DNA of 64,000 nt, taken from Roseomonas gilardii subsp. gilardii. Lineage in GTDB: Bacteria; Pseudomonadota; Alphaproteobacteria; Acetobacterales; Acetobacteraceae. Each line of letters opens with the position of its first letter. The first letter of the stretch is position 1. Positions 1 through 11,190 of the stretch are shown one piece after another. The position numbers and the translations under genes are program-made. The stretch lies in NCBI RefSeq assembly GCF_023078375.1, contig NZ_CP095554.1:1848501-1912500 (forward strand), given 5' to 3'. Under the pieces are notes generated by a model. It was not told the DNA's origin. It saw only the letters and a program-made list of their open reading frames with translations, and did not search any database.

Positions 1-1475
1 CGGCTGGGGACGCCGTATTCAGCCTTCAGCCGCTCGGCCAGCACGTCGAGCTGCAGGGCACCGACCACCCCCACCACGGGCGGGGTGCCGTCCAGGGGGC
101 GGAAGAGCTGGACCACGCCTTCCTCGGCGAGTTGCTCCAGCGCGGTGCGGAGCTTCTTGCCGACCATGGCGTCCTCGATCATCACCCGGCGCAGGATCTC
201 GGGGGCGAAGCTGGGGACGCCGGAGAAGTTCAGGGCCTCCTTCTCGGTCAGCGTGTCACCGATTCGGAGGATGCCGTGATTGGCGATGCCGACCACGTCG
301 CCGGGCCAGGCTTCCTCGGCCACCTGCCGGTCCTGGGCGAAGAAGAAGAGCGGGGCGTTGACGGGGACCTGCTTGCCGGTGCGGGTCTGGCGCAGGCGCA
401 TGCCCTTCTGCAGCCGGCCGGAGCAGATGCGCAGGAAGGCGACGCGGTCCCGGTGGTTGGGGTCCATGTTCGCCTGGATCTTGAAGACGAAGCCGGTCAG
501 TTCGGGCTCGGAGGCCGTCACGGTGCGGCTGTCGGCGGCGCGGTCGCGGGGCGGGGGAGCGAAGCGGGCCAGCCCTTCCAGCAGGTGGCCGATGCCGAAG
601 TCGCGCAGGGCGGAGCCGAAATAGACCGGCGTCATCGTGCCCTCCAGGAAGCGCGCCGGGTCGAAATCCGGATAGGCGCCAGCCAGTTCGGCGCCGTCGC
701 GGAGCTCCTGGGCCAGGTCGGGCTTCACCAGCGTGTCCAGCTTCGGGTCGTCCAGGCCGGAAAGCTTCACCGGGCCGGAGCCCTCGGCCATCAGGTGCAG
801 GGCGGGGTCGAGCAGGTCATAGGTGCCGACGAAGGAGCGGCCGGCGCCGACCGGCCAGGCGACCGGGGCGACATCGAGGGCCAGCGTCTTCTCGATCTCG
901 TCCAGCAGCTCGAAGATGTCCTTCGATTCCCGGTCCATCTTGTTGATGAAGGTGATGATCGGGATGTCGCGCAGGCGGCAGACCTCGAAGAGCTTGCGGG
1001 TCTGGGCCTCGATACCCTTGGCGGCGTCGATCACCATCACCGCTGCGTCCACGGCGGTGAGGGTGCGGTAGGTGTCCTCGGAGAAGTCCTCGTGGCCCGG
1101 CGTGTCGAGCAGGTTGAAGACCACGCCGTCGCGCTCGAAGGTCATGACCGAGGTGGCCACGGAGATGCCGCGGTCCTGCTCGATCTTCATCCAGTCCGAG
1201 CGGGTGCGGCGGCGGTCGCCCTTGGCGCGGACCTGGCCGGCGAGCTGGATGGCGCCGCCGCGCAGCAGCAGCTTCTCCGTCAGGGTGGTCTTGCCGGCAT
1301 CCGGGTGGGCGATGATGGCGAAGGCGCGCCGTCGCGCGGCCTCGCGCGCCACGGCATTGGGCGCGGCCTCGCGCGCCACGGCGGTGTCGGAGGCCCCGGT
1401 GGAGGCCCCAGTGGAGGTTCCGGTGGCGGCATGGGTTTCCGGACCAGACGGCCGGGAAAGGACGGGCTGGTCCAT
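1..1475 (-). CDS. prfC: Peptide chain release factor 3 (partial, C-terminus off the left edge)
   Basis: Translational GTPase that recycles RF1/RF2 from the ribosome after termination. The reading frame from 1475 down to the window edge gives 491 codons. It contains the P-loop HPDAGKTT (about residues 57-64), the switch II motif DTPGHEDFSEDTYRTL and the guanine-specificity motif NKMD, followed by the RF3 beta-barrel domains. E. coli RF3 is 529 aa; here about 35 extra residues precede the G domain, so roughly 70 residues lie beyond the window. That N-terminal extension is low complexity (TGTS/TGAS units and a duplicated AREAA segment) and comes from 12-bp repeats. I chose ATG 1475 because AGGAAA lies about 8 bases upstream; an in-frame ATG at 1502 has no clear ribosome binding site. 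Single gene, divergent from the next. Confidence 0.93.
   Translation of the reverse strand, partial: MDQPVLSRPSGPETHAATGTSTGASTGASDTAVAREAAPNAVAREAARRRAFAIIAHPDAGKTTLTEKLLLRGGAIQLAGQVRAKGDRRRTRSDWMKIEQDRGISVATSVMTFERDGVVFNLLDTPGHEDFSEDTYRTLTAVDAAVMVIDAAKGIEAQTRKLFEVCRLRDIPIITFINKMDRESKDIFELLDEIEKTLALDVAPVAWPVGAGRSFVGTYDLLDPALHLMAEGSGPVKLSGLDDPKLDTLVKPDLAQELRDGAELAGAYPDFDPARFLEGTMTPVYFGSALRDFGIGHLLEGLARFAPPPRDRAADSRTVTASEPELTGFVFKIQANMDPNHRDRVAFLRICSGRLQKGMRLRQTRTGKQVPVNAPLFFFAQDRQVAEEAWPGDVVGIANHGILRIGDTLTEKEALNFSGVPSFAPEILRRVMIEDAMVGKKLRTALEQLAEEGVVQLFRPLDGTPPVVGVVGALQLDVLAERLKAEYGVPS
1389..1436. repeat. 12-bp tandem repeat in the prfC N-terminal codons
   Basis: Four units in exact 12-bp register (GGAGGCCCCGGT, GGAGGCCCCAGT, GGAGGTTCCGGT, GGCGGCATGGGT); three encode TGTS/TGAS blocks in the RF3 extension. 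Confidence 0.75.
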
Positions 1476-1617
1476 CGGCAGCTTTCCTGTCAGCGAGTTC
1501 ATGAGGTTCGGCGAGGGTTCTAGCGCGCCCGCAGGCAAGATGGGGAGGGCAGGGGCCGCGTGCCAGCGCGGCGCTGTCGGCGGGGCGGTCAGGGGATACG
1601 GACGGGGAGGGCGGAGC

Positions 1618-2544
1618 ATGGTTCATGCCGGGGCGTGGCGGCTGGGCCGCCGGTTCATGCCGGGGCGGCGGGCGGCCCTGCTGGCCCTGGCGCTGGCGGG
1701 CCTGCCCTGGCCGGGCGCGGGAGGGCGGGCGCTGTCCCTGGAGGTCCCGTTCACGTCCCGCGAGTACAAGCAGGGGCTGGATGTCGCCGCGCTCGGCCCC
1801 CAGGCGATGAGCGGGGCGCCGGCGCTGGTGGAGCGGCTGCGGGGCCTGCTGGCCCGGGGCGGCGAGGGGCGGGGGCTGGCGGGCCTGTCCTTCGGCCCGC
1901 CGCGGTGGCGGGCGGTCCGCTTCTTCGACACGGCGGATTGCCGGCTCCGGCGGGCCTCCCTGCTGCTCCGGCTGCGGGGCGAGGGGGCGGAGGGGGAGGT
2001 CACGCTCAAGGCACGCAGTCCGGACCTGTTCCGCATCGCGGGAATGCCGCTGCGTGCCAGGAAAGAGGGCCGGGAAGGCTGGCAGGATGATTTCCATCTG
2101 GCCCGGCAGGGAGAGGCGCTGGTGCCGGTGAGTGATTACGCCCTGTCCGTCACCGTTCCGGGGCCGGTGCCGGTTCGGCTGGGGGCATTGCGCGACAGAA
2201 TCGCGCATCTGGAGGAGGGGTGGCCCGATGGGGGCGGCGGGCAGGGGGGCTGGGATGCGGAACTGCGGCCCGGTCCCGCCATCGCCGAACTGTCCATCCG
2301 CTCCCCGCATCTGGAGATCGCGGGGCGGAAGACCCGGCTGGAGCTTTCGCTCTGGTATGGGCGGGAGGATGGGCGGCTCCTGGCGGGCGACCTGTCCTTC
2401 ACGCTGGATTTGCCCCTCGGCCCCGGGGAGGCGGGGCGGGCCATGGCGGCCCTGGCGGGGCTGCGAACCGCCCTGGGCGAGGCGGCCGGGGCGGAGGCGG
2501 AGAAATCGCTCCGCGCCCTGCCGGGACGTTGCGGGGAGGGCTGA
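1618..2544 (+). CDS. Exported CYTH-like (triphosphate tunnel) domain protein
   Basis: 308-residue protein with a signal peptide (basic start, then a leucine/alanine-rich core ending near GAGGRA). The mature part has the pattern typical of CYTH/VTC beta-barrels: RFFDTADCRLRRASLLLRLR, then EVTLKARSPD, then alternating charged strands. CYTH enzymes bind triphosphates with metal in the cytosol, so an exported version is odd. The classical N-terminal ExExK signature is not intact here (the strand reads LEVPFTS), so catalysis is doubtful. The start ATG at 1618 follows GGGGAGGGCGGAG, a good ribosome binding site. The gene converges on the aminopeptidase with a 24-bp gap. Family assignment is by pattern only; function unknown. 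Confidence 0.6.
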   Translation: MVHAGAWRLGRRFMPGRRAALLALALAGLPWPGAGGRALSLEVPFTSREYKQGLDVAALGPQAMSGAPALVERLRGLLARGGEGRGLAGLSFGPPRWRAVRFFDTADCRLRRASLLLRLRGEGAEGEVTLKARSPDLFRIAGMPLRARKEGREGWQDDFHLARQGEALVPVSDYALSVTVPGPVPVRLGALRDRIAHLEEGWPDGGGGQGGWDAELRPGPAIAELSIRSPHLEIAGRKTRLELSLWYGREDGRLLAGDLSFTLDLPLGPGEAGRAMAALAGLRTALGEAAGAEAEKSLRALPGRCGEG

Positions 2545-2568
2545 GCCGCTCCCCGCCGGTCGGGTTAG

Positions 2569-3810
2569 CTAGGCCCACTCGCCCTGTCGCATCACCGGCT
2601 CGGCCTCGCCGGAGGCGGTGATGCCGTCCACGTCCACCGCGCCGGAGCCGATCATCCAGTCGATATGGATCAGGCTCTTGTTGCCGCCCTGGGCGGTGAA
2701 GGCCTCGTCGGTCAGGCTGCCGCTGTTATCGAAGCAGGTCTTGTAGGCCTGGCCGAGGGCGATGTGGCAGGCGGCGTTCTCGTCGAAGAGGGTGTTGAGG
2801 AAGAGCAGCCCGCTGGCCGAGATGGGGGAGGAATGGGGCACCAGCGCGACCTCGCCCAGGCGGCGGGCGCCCTCGTCGGTGTCGAGCACCTTTTGCAGCA
2901 CCTCCAGCCCGGTGCTGGCCTGGGCCTCCACGATCCGGCCGCCCTCGAAGCGCACGGCGATGTCGCGGATCAGCGTGCCGCCATAGGAGAGGGGCTTGGT
3001 GGAGCGGACATGGCCTTCCACCCGCGCCGCATGGGGGGTGGTGAAGACCTCCTCGGAGGGGATGTTCGGGTTGCAGGTGATGCCGTTCTTGGCGACCTCG
3101 GCGCCGCCCAGCCAGGCATGGCCGTCGGCCAGCCCGACGGTGAGGTCGGTGCCGGGGCCGCGGAAGCGGAGCGCGCTGTAGCGCTTGCCGTTCAGCAGGC
3201 GGGTGCGGGCATGGAGGCTGGCATTGTGGGCCGCCCAGGCCGCCACCGGGTCCGCCGCATCGACGCGGGAGGCGGCGAAGATGGCGTCCCAGAGCTTCGC
3301 CACCCCGGCCTCCGGCGTCTCGTCCGGGAACATGGCCCTGGCCCAGGAGGGGGTGGCAAAGGAGGCGATGGTCCAGTTGATGTCGAAGTTCACGATCCGC
3401 TCCAGCGCCGGCAGATAGGCCCTGGAGCGGGCGCGGTTGGCGCGGGAGACCTTCTCAGGATCCTCGGCGGACAGCAGGTTCGGGTCTTCCCCGGTGATGG
3501 CGAGGCGGGCGGCATTGCCGGCGAAGGCCTTGCCCATGCCTTCGAAGAGCCAGCCGGGCGCGGTGTCGAAGGCGCTGTCCGGCGCGTGGCGGAAGCGGGC
3601 GAGGGTCATTTCCTCGTCGCTCAGCAGCGTGGTCACGAGCGAGGCGCCTGCCTTGTAGGCATGTTCGGTGATCCGCCGCACCAGGGGCAGGGCATCGAGC
3701 GGCGCGGTCATCACCAGCTCCTGCCCTTCCCGCAGGCCGAGACCCACGCGGACGGCGACCTCGGCGAGCCGGTCGATGCGCTGTTCGAGCGGAAGGGATG
3801 TCTGGGTCAT
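2569..3810 (-). CDS. M29-family aminopeptidase (AmpS/AmpT-like)
   Basis: 413 residues, the usual length for peptidase family M29, cytosolic dimeric metallo-aminopeptidases that remove N-terminal residues using two divalent metal ions. The sequence shows the family's N-terminal nucleotide-like fold (GLREGQELVMTAPLDALPLV) and the C-terminal metal-binding half, including ALVPHSSPIS, LFDENAACHIALGQAY and the conserved HIDWMIGSG near residue 382, whose His and Asp are metal ligands in the family. No signal peptide. ATG 3810 is preceded by GGAGGCTCCCG. It stands alone; the 610-bp region upstream separates it from the divergent prkA operon. Confidence 0.9.
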   Translation of the reverse strand: MTQTSLPLEQRIDRLAEVAVRVGLGLREGQELVMTAPLDALPLVRRITEHAYKAGASLVTTLLSDEEMTLARFRHAPDSAFDTAPGWLFEGMGKAFAGNAARLAITGEDPNLLSAEDPEKVSRANRARSRAYLPALERIVNFDINWTIASFATPSWARAMFPDETPEAGVAKLWDAIFAASRVDAADPVAAWAAHNASLHARTRLLNGKRYSALRFRGPGTDLTVGLADGHAWLGGAEVAKNGITCNPNIPSEEVFTTPHAARVEGHVRSTKPLSYGGTLIRDIAVRFEGGRIVEAQASTGLEVLQKVLDTDEGARRLGEVALVPHSSPISASGLLFLNTLFDENAACHIALGQAYKTCFDNSGSLTDEAFTAQGGNKSLIHIDWMIGSGAVDVDGITASGEAEPVMRQGEWA

Positions 3811-4420
3811 CGGGAGCCTCCGGATAGGATGTGGCCCCGATCAAGAGGCCCGATCGCGCTGCCCATCAAGGCCCCCGCGGCCCGGAATCCCGCCTGGCTC
3901 CCATCGGGCATCCCATCGGGCATCCCAGCGGACCTCCGGCGCGCCGGCGGCGGCAAGCGAATTGCATGGGACGATTCCCAAGGACGGCGGGAGAGGTCCG
4001 ATGATCACCGGATATCCAAAAAAAGAAGCGAATCCGCCGGTGGCATGGCATGCTGTCTCGGCGTTGCAACAGGATGCGAAAACCACAGTGCAACTCTCTT
4101 CCCACAATCCATGAGGAATGGAGTTGAAGCTATTGGCAGGACTGCCCTACGTTTCCATATCCAAGCAAGGTGAAGCCCGCGGGATTGTAACGTTCCGCCA
4201 CGGGCCGGGGCAACCGAAGTTGATCCCGTGTGTCCGGCCCAGTCCAGAGGGCCGCATTTCTTTGAAACCGTTGTGTATCGCTCTCTTGCCGTTGTCCGCG
4301 CCGTGCCCAGAATTTTCCTATGGCATCGGCGTGCGGCGCGGAATTCAGGCCGCTGTTTCCTGTCGCAAGGACTGACCAGAGCACCGCCCGTCGCCAACAT
4401 CTCTTTTTCCGGAGGGTTCC
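3811..4420. promoter_or_regulatory. 610-bp divergent intergenic region between the M29 aminopeptidase and prkA
   Basis: No convincing gene. Holds two exact 12-bp direct repeats (3903-3914, 3915-3926) with two degenerate units just before, then sequence of lower GC toward prkA that presumably carries the promoters. I could not place a sigma-54 site: GG and GC doublets near 4045 have the wrong spacing. The prkA ribosome binding site GGAGGG is at the right end. Confidence 0.5.
3903..3926. repeat. 12-bp tandem repeat upstream of the M29 aminopeptidase
   Basis: ATCGGGCATCCC occurs twice in tandem; one or two degenerate units precede it (from about 3879). Confidence 0.75.
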
Positions 4421-6367
4421 ATGGCTCCGCTCGATGACATCTTCTCCCTGCACTCCTCGCTGCGCGAGCAGCGCCGCGAGGCCGAGATGAGCCTGCCCGA
4501 ATACCTCGAAGCCTGCCGCGACGACCCGGGCTGCTACGCCTCCCCGGCGGAGCGCATGCTCCGGGCGATCGGCGAGCCCGAGACGATCGACACCGCCAAG
4601 GACCCAAGGCTGGGGCGGATCTTCCTGAACCGCACCATCCGGATCTATCCGGCCTTCGCCGAGTTCTATGGGATGGAGGAGACGATCGAGCGCATCGTCG
4701 CCTTCTTCCGCCACGCGGCGCAGGGGCTGGAGGAGCGCAAGCAGATCCTCTACCTGCTGGGCCCGGTCGGCGGCGGCAAGTCCTCGCTGGGCGAGCGGCT
4801 GAAGGCACTGATGGAGCAGGAGCCCATCTATGTGCTCAAGGCCGGGCGCGACCTCAGCCCGGTCTTCGAGAGCCCGCTCGGCCTGTTCGAGCCGGAGCGG
4901 ATGGCGCCGGTCCTGGAGAAGCAGTTCGGCATCCCGCGCCGCTACCTGAATGGGCTGGCCAGCCCCTGGGCGCTGAAGCGTCTGGAGGAGTTCGGCGGCG
5001 ACCTGCAGAAGTTCCGGGTGGTGAAGCTGCACCCCTCCCGCCTGAAGCAGATCGCCATCGCCAAGACCGAGCCGGGCGACGACAACAACCAGGATATCTC
5101 CGCCCTGGTCGGCAAGGTCGATATCCGCAAGCTGGAGATGTATTCGCAGAACGACCCGGACGCCTACGGCTTCTCGGGCGGGCTGAACCGCGCCAACCAG
5201 GGCCTCCTCGAATTCGTCGAGATGTTCAAGGCCCCGATCAAGATGCTGCACCCGCTGCTGACCGCGACGCAGGAGAGCAACTATCTCGGCACGGAGAATA
5301 TCGGTGCCATCCCCTTCAACGGGATCATCCTGGCCCATTCCAACGAGGCGGAGTGGCAGAGCTTCCGCAACAACCGGACCAACGAGGCCTTCCTCGACCG
5401 CGTGAACGTGGTGAAGGTGCCCTACTGCCTGCGGGTCACCGAGGAGACGAAGATCTACGAGAAGCTGATCTCCTCCTCCGCTCTGGCCGAGGCGCCCTGC
5501 GCCCCGCACACGCTGGAGATGCTGGCCCGCTTCGCCGTGCTGTCGCGGCTGAAGCCGCATGCCAATTCCCGGCCCTTCACCAAGATGCGGGTCTATGACG
5601 GGGAGAACCTCCGCGAGACCGATCCCAAGGTGAAGACCATGCAGGAGTACAAGGACGCCGCCGGGGTGGACGAGGGTATGGAGGGGATCTCCACCCGCTT
5701 CGCCTACAAGGTGCTCTCGGCCACCTTCAACCACGACCCGACCGAGGTCGCGGCCGACCCGGTGCATCTGATGTATGTGCTGGAGAACACCGTGAAGCGG
5801 GAGCAGTTCCCCGCCGAGGTCGAGCAGAACTACCTGACCACCATCAAGTCGGAGCTTGCCTCCCGCTATGCCGAGTTCATCGGCAACGAGATCCAGAAGG
5901 CCTATCTGGAAAGCTACCACGACTACGGCCAGAACCTGTTCGACCGCTATCTCGACTACGCGGATGCCTGGATCGAGGACCAGGACTTCAAGGACCCCGA
6001 TACCGGGCAGATGCTGAACCGGGAACTGCTGAACGCGGAGCTGACCAAGATCGAGAAGCCGGCGGGCATCGCCAACCCGAAGGATTTCCGCAACGAGGTC
6101 GTCAAGTTCGCGTTGAGGACTCGGGCCAACAATGGCGGGCGCAACCCGTCCTGGACCTCCTACGAGAAGATCCGCGACGTGATCGAGAAGCGGATGTTCA
6201 GCCAGGTCGAGGACCTGCTCCCCGTCATCAGCTTCGGCTCGAAGAAGGATGGCGACACGGAGAAGAAGCACAACGACTTCGTCGAGCGCATGGTGTCCCG
6301 CGGCTATACCGAGCGGCAGGTCCGCCGCCTGGTCGAGTGGTACATGCGCGTGAAGCAGTCGGCCTGA
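4421..6367 (+). CDS. prkA: PrkA family AAA+ serine protein kinase
   Basis: 648 residues, matching the ~640-aa YeaG/PrkA family, AAA+ ATPases with a C-terminal kinase-like PrkA domain linked to starvation and stress adaptation. Visible features: the N-terminal PrkA AAA part with Walker A LGPVGGGKSSLGERL (about residues 112-126), the family motif ILAHSNEAEW before FLDRVNVVKVPY, and a C-terminal helical PrkA domain ending in ERQVRRLVEWYMRVKQSA. ATG 4421 follows GGAGGG with ideal spacing. It is the first gene of a three-gene operon: yeaH starts 32 bp downstream and spoVR follows. This prkA-yeaH-spoVR order is conserved in many proteobacteria. Cytosolic. Confidence 0.96.
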   Translation: MAPLDDIFSLHSSLREQRREAEMSLPEYLEACRDDPGCYASPAERMLRAIGEPETIDTAKDPRLGRIFLNRTIRIYPAFAEFYGMEETIERIVAFFRHAAQGLEERKQILYLLGPVGGGKSSLGERLKALMEQEPIYVLKAGRDLSPVFESPLGLFEPERMAPVLEKQFGIPRRYLNGLASPWALKRLEEFGGDLQKFRVVKLHPSRLKQIAIAKTEPGDDNNQDISALVGKVDIRKLEMYSQNDPDAYGFSGGLNRANQGLLEFVEMFKAPIKMLHPLLTATQESNYLGTENIGAIPFNGIILAHSNEAEWQSFRNNRTNEAFLDRVNVVKVPYCLRVTEETKIYEKLISSSALAEAPCAPHTLEMLARFAVLSRLKPHANSRPFTKMRVYDGENLRETDPKVKTMQEYKDAAGVDEGMEGISTRFAYKVLSATFNHDPTEVAADPVHLMYVLENTVKREQFPAEVEQNYLTTIKSELASRYAEFIGNEIQKAYLESYHDYGQNLFDRYLDYADAWIEDQDFKDPDTGQMLNRELLNAELTKIEKPAGIANPKDFRNEVVKFALRTRANNGGRNPSWTSYEKIRDVIEKRMFSQVEDLLPVISFGSKKDGDTEKKHNDFVERMVSRGYTERQVRRLVEWYMRVKQSA

Positions 6368-6398
6368 GGTAAGGGCCCCGGGGAGCGAGGCACACGGC

Positions 6399-7697
6399 TT
6401 GGACATTATCGACCGACGTCCGAACCCGCATGGGAAGAACCTGGAGAACCGCCGCCGCGTTCTCGCCCGCGCACGCTCGGCCGTGACGCGGGCGGTGCGG
6501 GAGGCGGTGGACAGCGGGACGCTGCGCGAGGTCGGCAAGGGTGGGGAAGCGGTCACCATCCCGGCCGACAGCCTGCACGAGCCGTTCTTCCACACCGTCT
6601 TCACCAGTGGCCAGCGGGATATCGTGCTGGGCGGGAACAAGGAGTTCTCGGTCGGCGACCGGATCAAGCGGCCGCCCGGGGGCGCGGGCGGCGATGGCGG
6701 CGGCGGCCAGGGCGCGGGCAATGCCCAGGGGCAGTCGGAGGATAATTTCCGCTTCGTGCTGACCCGGGACGAGTTCCTGGACCTGTTCTTCGAGGATCTG
6801 GAGCTGCCGGACCTGGTGAAGGCCCAGGTCATGGATGTGGAGAATGTCGCGCCCTCCCGCGCCGGGATCAGCACGGACGGGGCGCCCTCGCAGCTCGACA
6901 TGGCGCGCACCATGCGCCAGTCCATGGCCCGCCGGATCGGGCTGCGGCGCCCCAAGACCGAGGAGATCCAGGCGCTGGAGGCGGAGATCGCGGGGCTGGA
7001 GGAGAGCGGCGAGGCGCCGGAGCGCCTGCCGCTGCTGCGCGAGGAACTGGCGAACGCGCTGCGGCGGCTGGGGCGGATCGCCTGGGTGGACCCGGTGGAC
7101 CTGCGCTACCGCCGTTTCACCCCGACGCCGCGGCCGACGGCGCGGGCGGTGATGTTCTGCCTGATGGACGTCTCCGGCTCCATGACCGAGAGCATGAAGG
7201 ACCTGGCCAAGCGGTTCTTCCTGCTGCTGCATGTCTTCCTGGAGCGGCGCTACAAGCGGGTGGACCTGGTCTTCATCCGCCATACCGAGGCGGCGGAGGA
7301 GGTGGACGAGAAGACCTTCTTCACCGATCCGCGCACCGGCGGCACGGTGGTCTCCTCGGCGCTGGAGGAACTGCTGCGTATCCAGAAGGAACGCTACCCG
7401 GCGGATTCCTGGAACATCTATGCCGCCCAGGCTTCGGATGGCGACAATTACAGCGGCGACACGCCCAGGGCCGTGTCCCTGCTGGAGAAGGACATCCTGC
7501 CGATCGTGCAGTACTTCGCCTATATCGAGGTTGGCGTGTCCGGGGCGGTGATCCGGGGGGAGAGCGACCTGTGGCGGGGCTATGCCCCGGTCGCCGGGCG
7601 GGCCGAGAACCTGGCGCTGCGGCGGGTCGGGGAGCGGAAGGACATCTTCCCCGTCTTCCGCGACCTGTTCAGCAAGCGTACGGCGCCGGCCGGCTGA
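6399..7697 (+). CDS. yeaH: YeaH/UPF0229 (DUF444) protein with von Willebrand A fold
   Basis: 432 residues, normal for the YeaH family. The C-terminal half is a VWA-like domain with the metal-ion-dependent adhesion motif DVSGSMTES at about residues 256-264; the N-terminal half has the family's charged start and a glycine-rich linker (GGAGGDGGGGQGAGN). YeaH is the constant partner of PrkA and SpoVR; its biochemical role is not established. The start is TTG 6399, chosen because GGGGAGCGAGG lies just upstream and no in-frame ATG fits the conserved N-terminus DIIDRRPNPHGKN. It is 31 bp after prkA, and spoVR starts 20 bp downstream, so one transcript is likely. Confidence 0.93.
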   Translation: MDIIDRRPNPHGKNLENRRRVLARARSAVTRAVREAVDSGTLREVGKGGEAVTIPADSLHEPFFHTVFTSGQRDIVLGGNKEFSVGDRIKRPPGGAGGDGGGGQGAGNAQGQSEDNFRFVLTRDEFLDLFFEDLELPDLVKAQVMDVENVAPSRAGISTDGAPSQLDMARTMRQSMARRIGLRRPKTEEIQALEAEIAGLEESGEAPERLPLLREELANALRRLGRIAWVDPVDLRYRRFTPTPRPTARAVMFCLMDVSGSMTESMKDLAKRFFLLLHVFLERRYKRVDLVFIRHTEAAEEVDEKTFFTDPRTGGTVVSSALEELLRIQKERYPADSWNIYAAQASDGDNYSGDTPRAVSLLEKDILPIVQYFAYIEVGVSGAVIRGESDLWRGYAPVAGRAENLALRRVGERKDIFPVFRDLFSKRTAPAG

Positions 7698-9158
7698 GCC
7701 CAGGGGAGGACGGAAGAATGGGGGCCGAGCTTCTCTACACCGGCACGGACTGGGATTTCCCGACGTTGCGGCGTTCCTACAACGCGATCGAGGAGATCGC
7801 CGAGAAGGAGCTGGGGCTGGAGGTCTATCCCAACCGGATCGAGATCATCACGCCCGAGCAGATGCTCGACATCTACACCTCGCACGGCATGCCGCTGACC
7901 TACCGGCACTGGTCCTACGGCAAGCGCTTCCTGCAGCACGAGGTCAGCTACCGGAAGGGCTATACCAGCCTCGCCTACGAGGTGGTGATCAACTCCAACC
8001 CCTGCATCTCCTATCTGATGGAGGGGAACACGGCGACGATGCAGGCGCTGGTGATCGCCCATGCCGCCTTCGGTCACAACCATTTCTTCCGCAACAACTA
8101 TCTCTTCCGGCAATGGACCGAGGCCGCCTCGATCCTCGACTATCTGGAATTCGCCCGCTCCTATGTGGCGCGCTGCGAGGACCGGTTCGGGGCGGCGGCG
8201 GTGGAGCGTGTGCTCGATGCCGCCCATGCGCTGTCGCATCACGGAGTGCACCGCCATGCCGGCACCCGGCAGCTCAACCTGCAGACCGAGGAGCGGCGGC
8301 AGCGCGAGCGGCGCGAGTATGACGAGAAGGTCTATAACGACCTGTGGCGGACGGTGCCCACCACCAAGCCCGCACCGGGGATGGACATGGTGGCGGAACG
8401 CCGCCGCCGCCTGGGCCTGCCGGAGGAGAACCTCCTCTATTTCCTGGAGAAGACCTCGCCGCGCCTGCAAAGCTGGGAGCGGGAGATCATCCGCATCGTC
8501 CGGCTGATCGCCCAGTATTTCTATCCGCAGCCCCAGGGCAAGGTGATGAACGAGGGCTGCGCCACCTGGGTGCACCAGCGCATCATGACGCGGCTGCACG
8601 AGAAGGGTCTGATCGACGACGCGGCCTTCCTGGAGGTGCTGCATTCGACCAGCAACGTCATCACCCAGCCCGGCTTCGACCATCCGGCGGGGGGGACTTC
8701 AATCCCTATGCCCTGGGCTATGCGATGATGTCGGATATCGAGCGCATCTGCCGCGAGCCGACCGCCGAGGACCGGCGCTGGTTCCCCGATTTCGCGGGCA
8801 ATGGCGACCCGATGGGCACGCTGCGGGATGCCTGGGCGAACTACCGCGACGAGAGCTTCATCCAGCAGTTCCTGTCCCCGGCGGTGATGCGGAAGTTCCA
8901 CATGTTCCGCCTGCATGACGATACGCGGGAGCCCTATCTGCTGGTGGACGCCATCCATGACGAGGATGGCTATCGCGAGATCCGCCGCTCCCTGGCCCGT
9001 ACCTATGATCCGGGGGTGAACACCGCGGATGTGCAGGTGGTGGATGTGGACCTGGCGGGCGACCGCAGGCTGATGCTGCAGCACCGGACCCAGCCGGGGC
9101 GTCTGTTGCAGGCCAAGGACGCCGAGACCACGCTCCGCTACCTCGCCAGCCTCTGGGG

Positions 9159-11117
<1,959 letters not shown>

Positions 11118-11190
11118 GTCGCCCCGCATGTAGAGCGGATCGGCCGGGAAGGGGAGATCAGGCGGCGGCCCGTGCCGAGGGGCTGGGATC

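Noticed and set aside
132-1523. Long + strand frame over prfC
   Set aside because: Low-complexity translation; the minus strand encodes release factor 3 with P-loop and NKMD.
4030-4060. Sigma-54 promoter for the prkA operon
   Set aside because: The GG and GC doublets near TGGCATGGCATGCTG are 10, not 12, bases apart.
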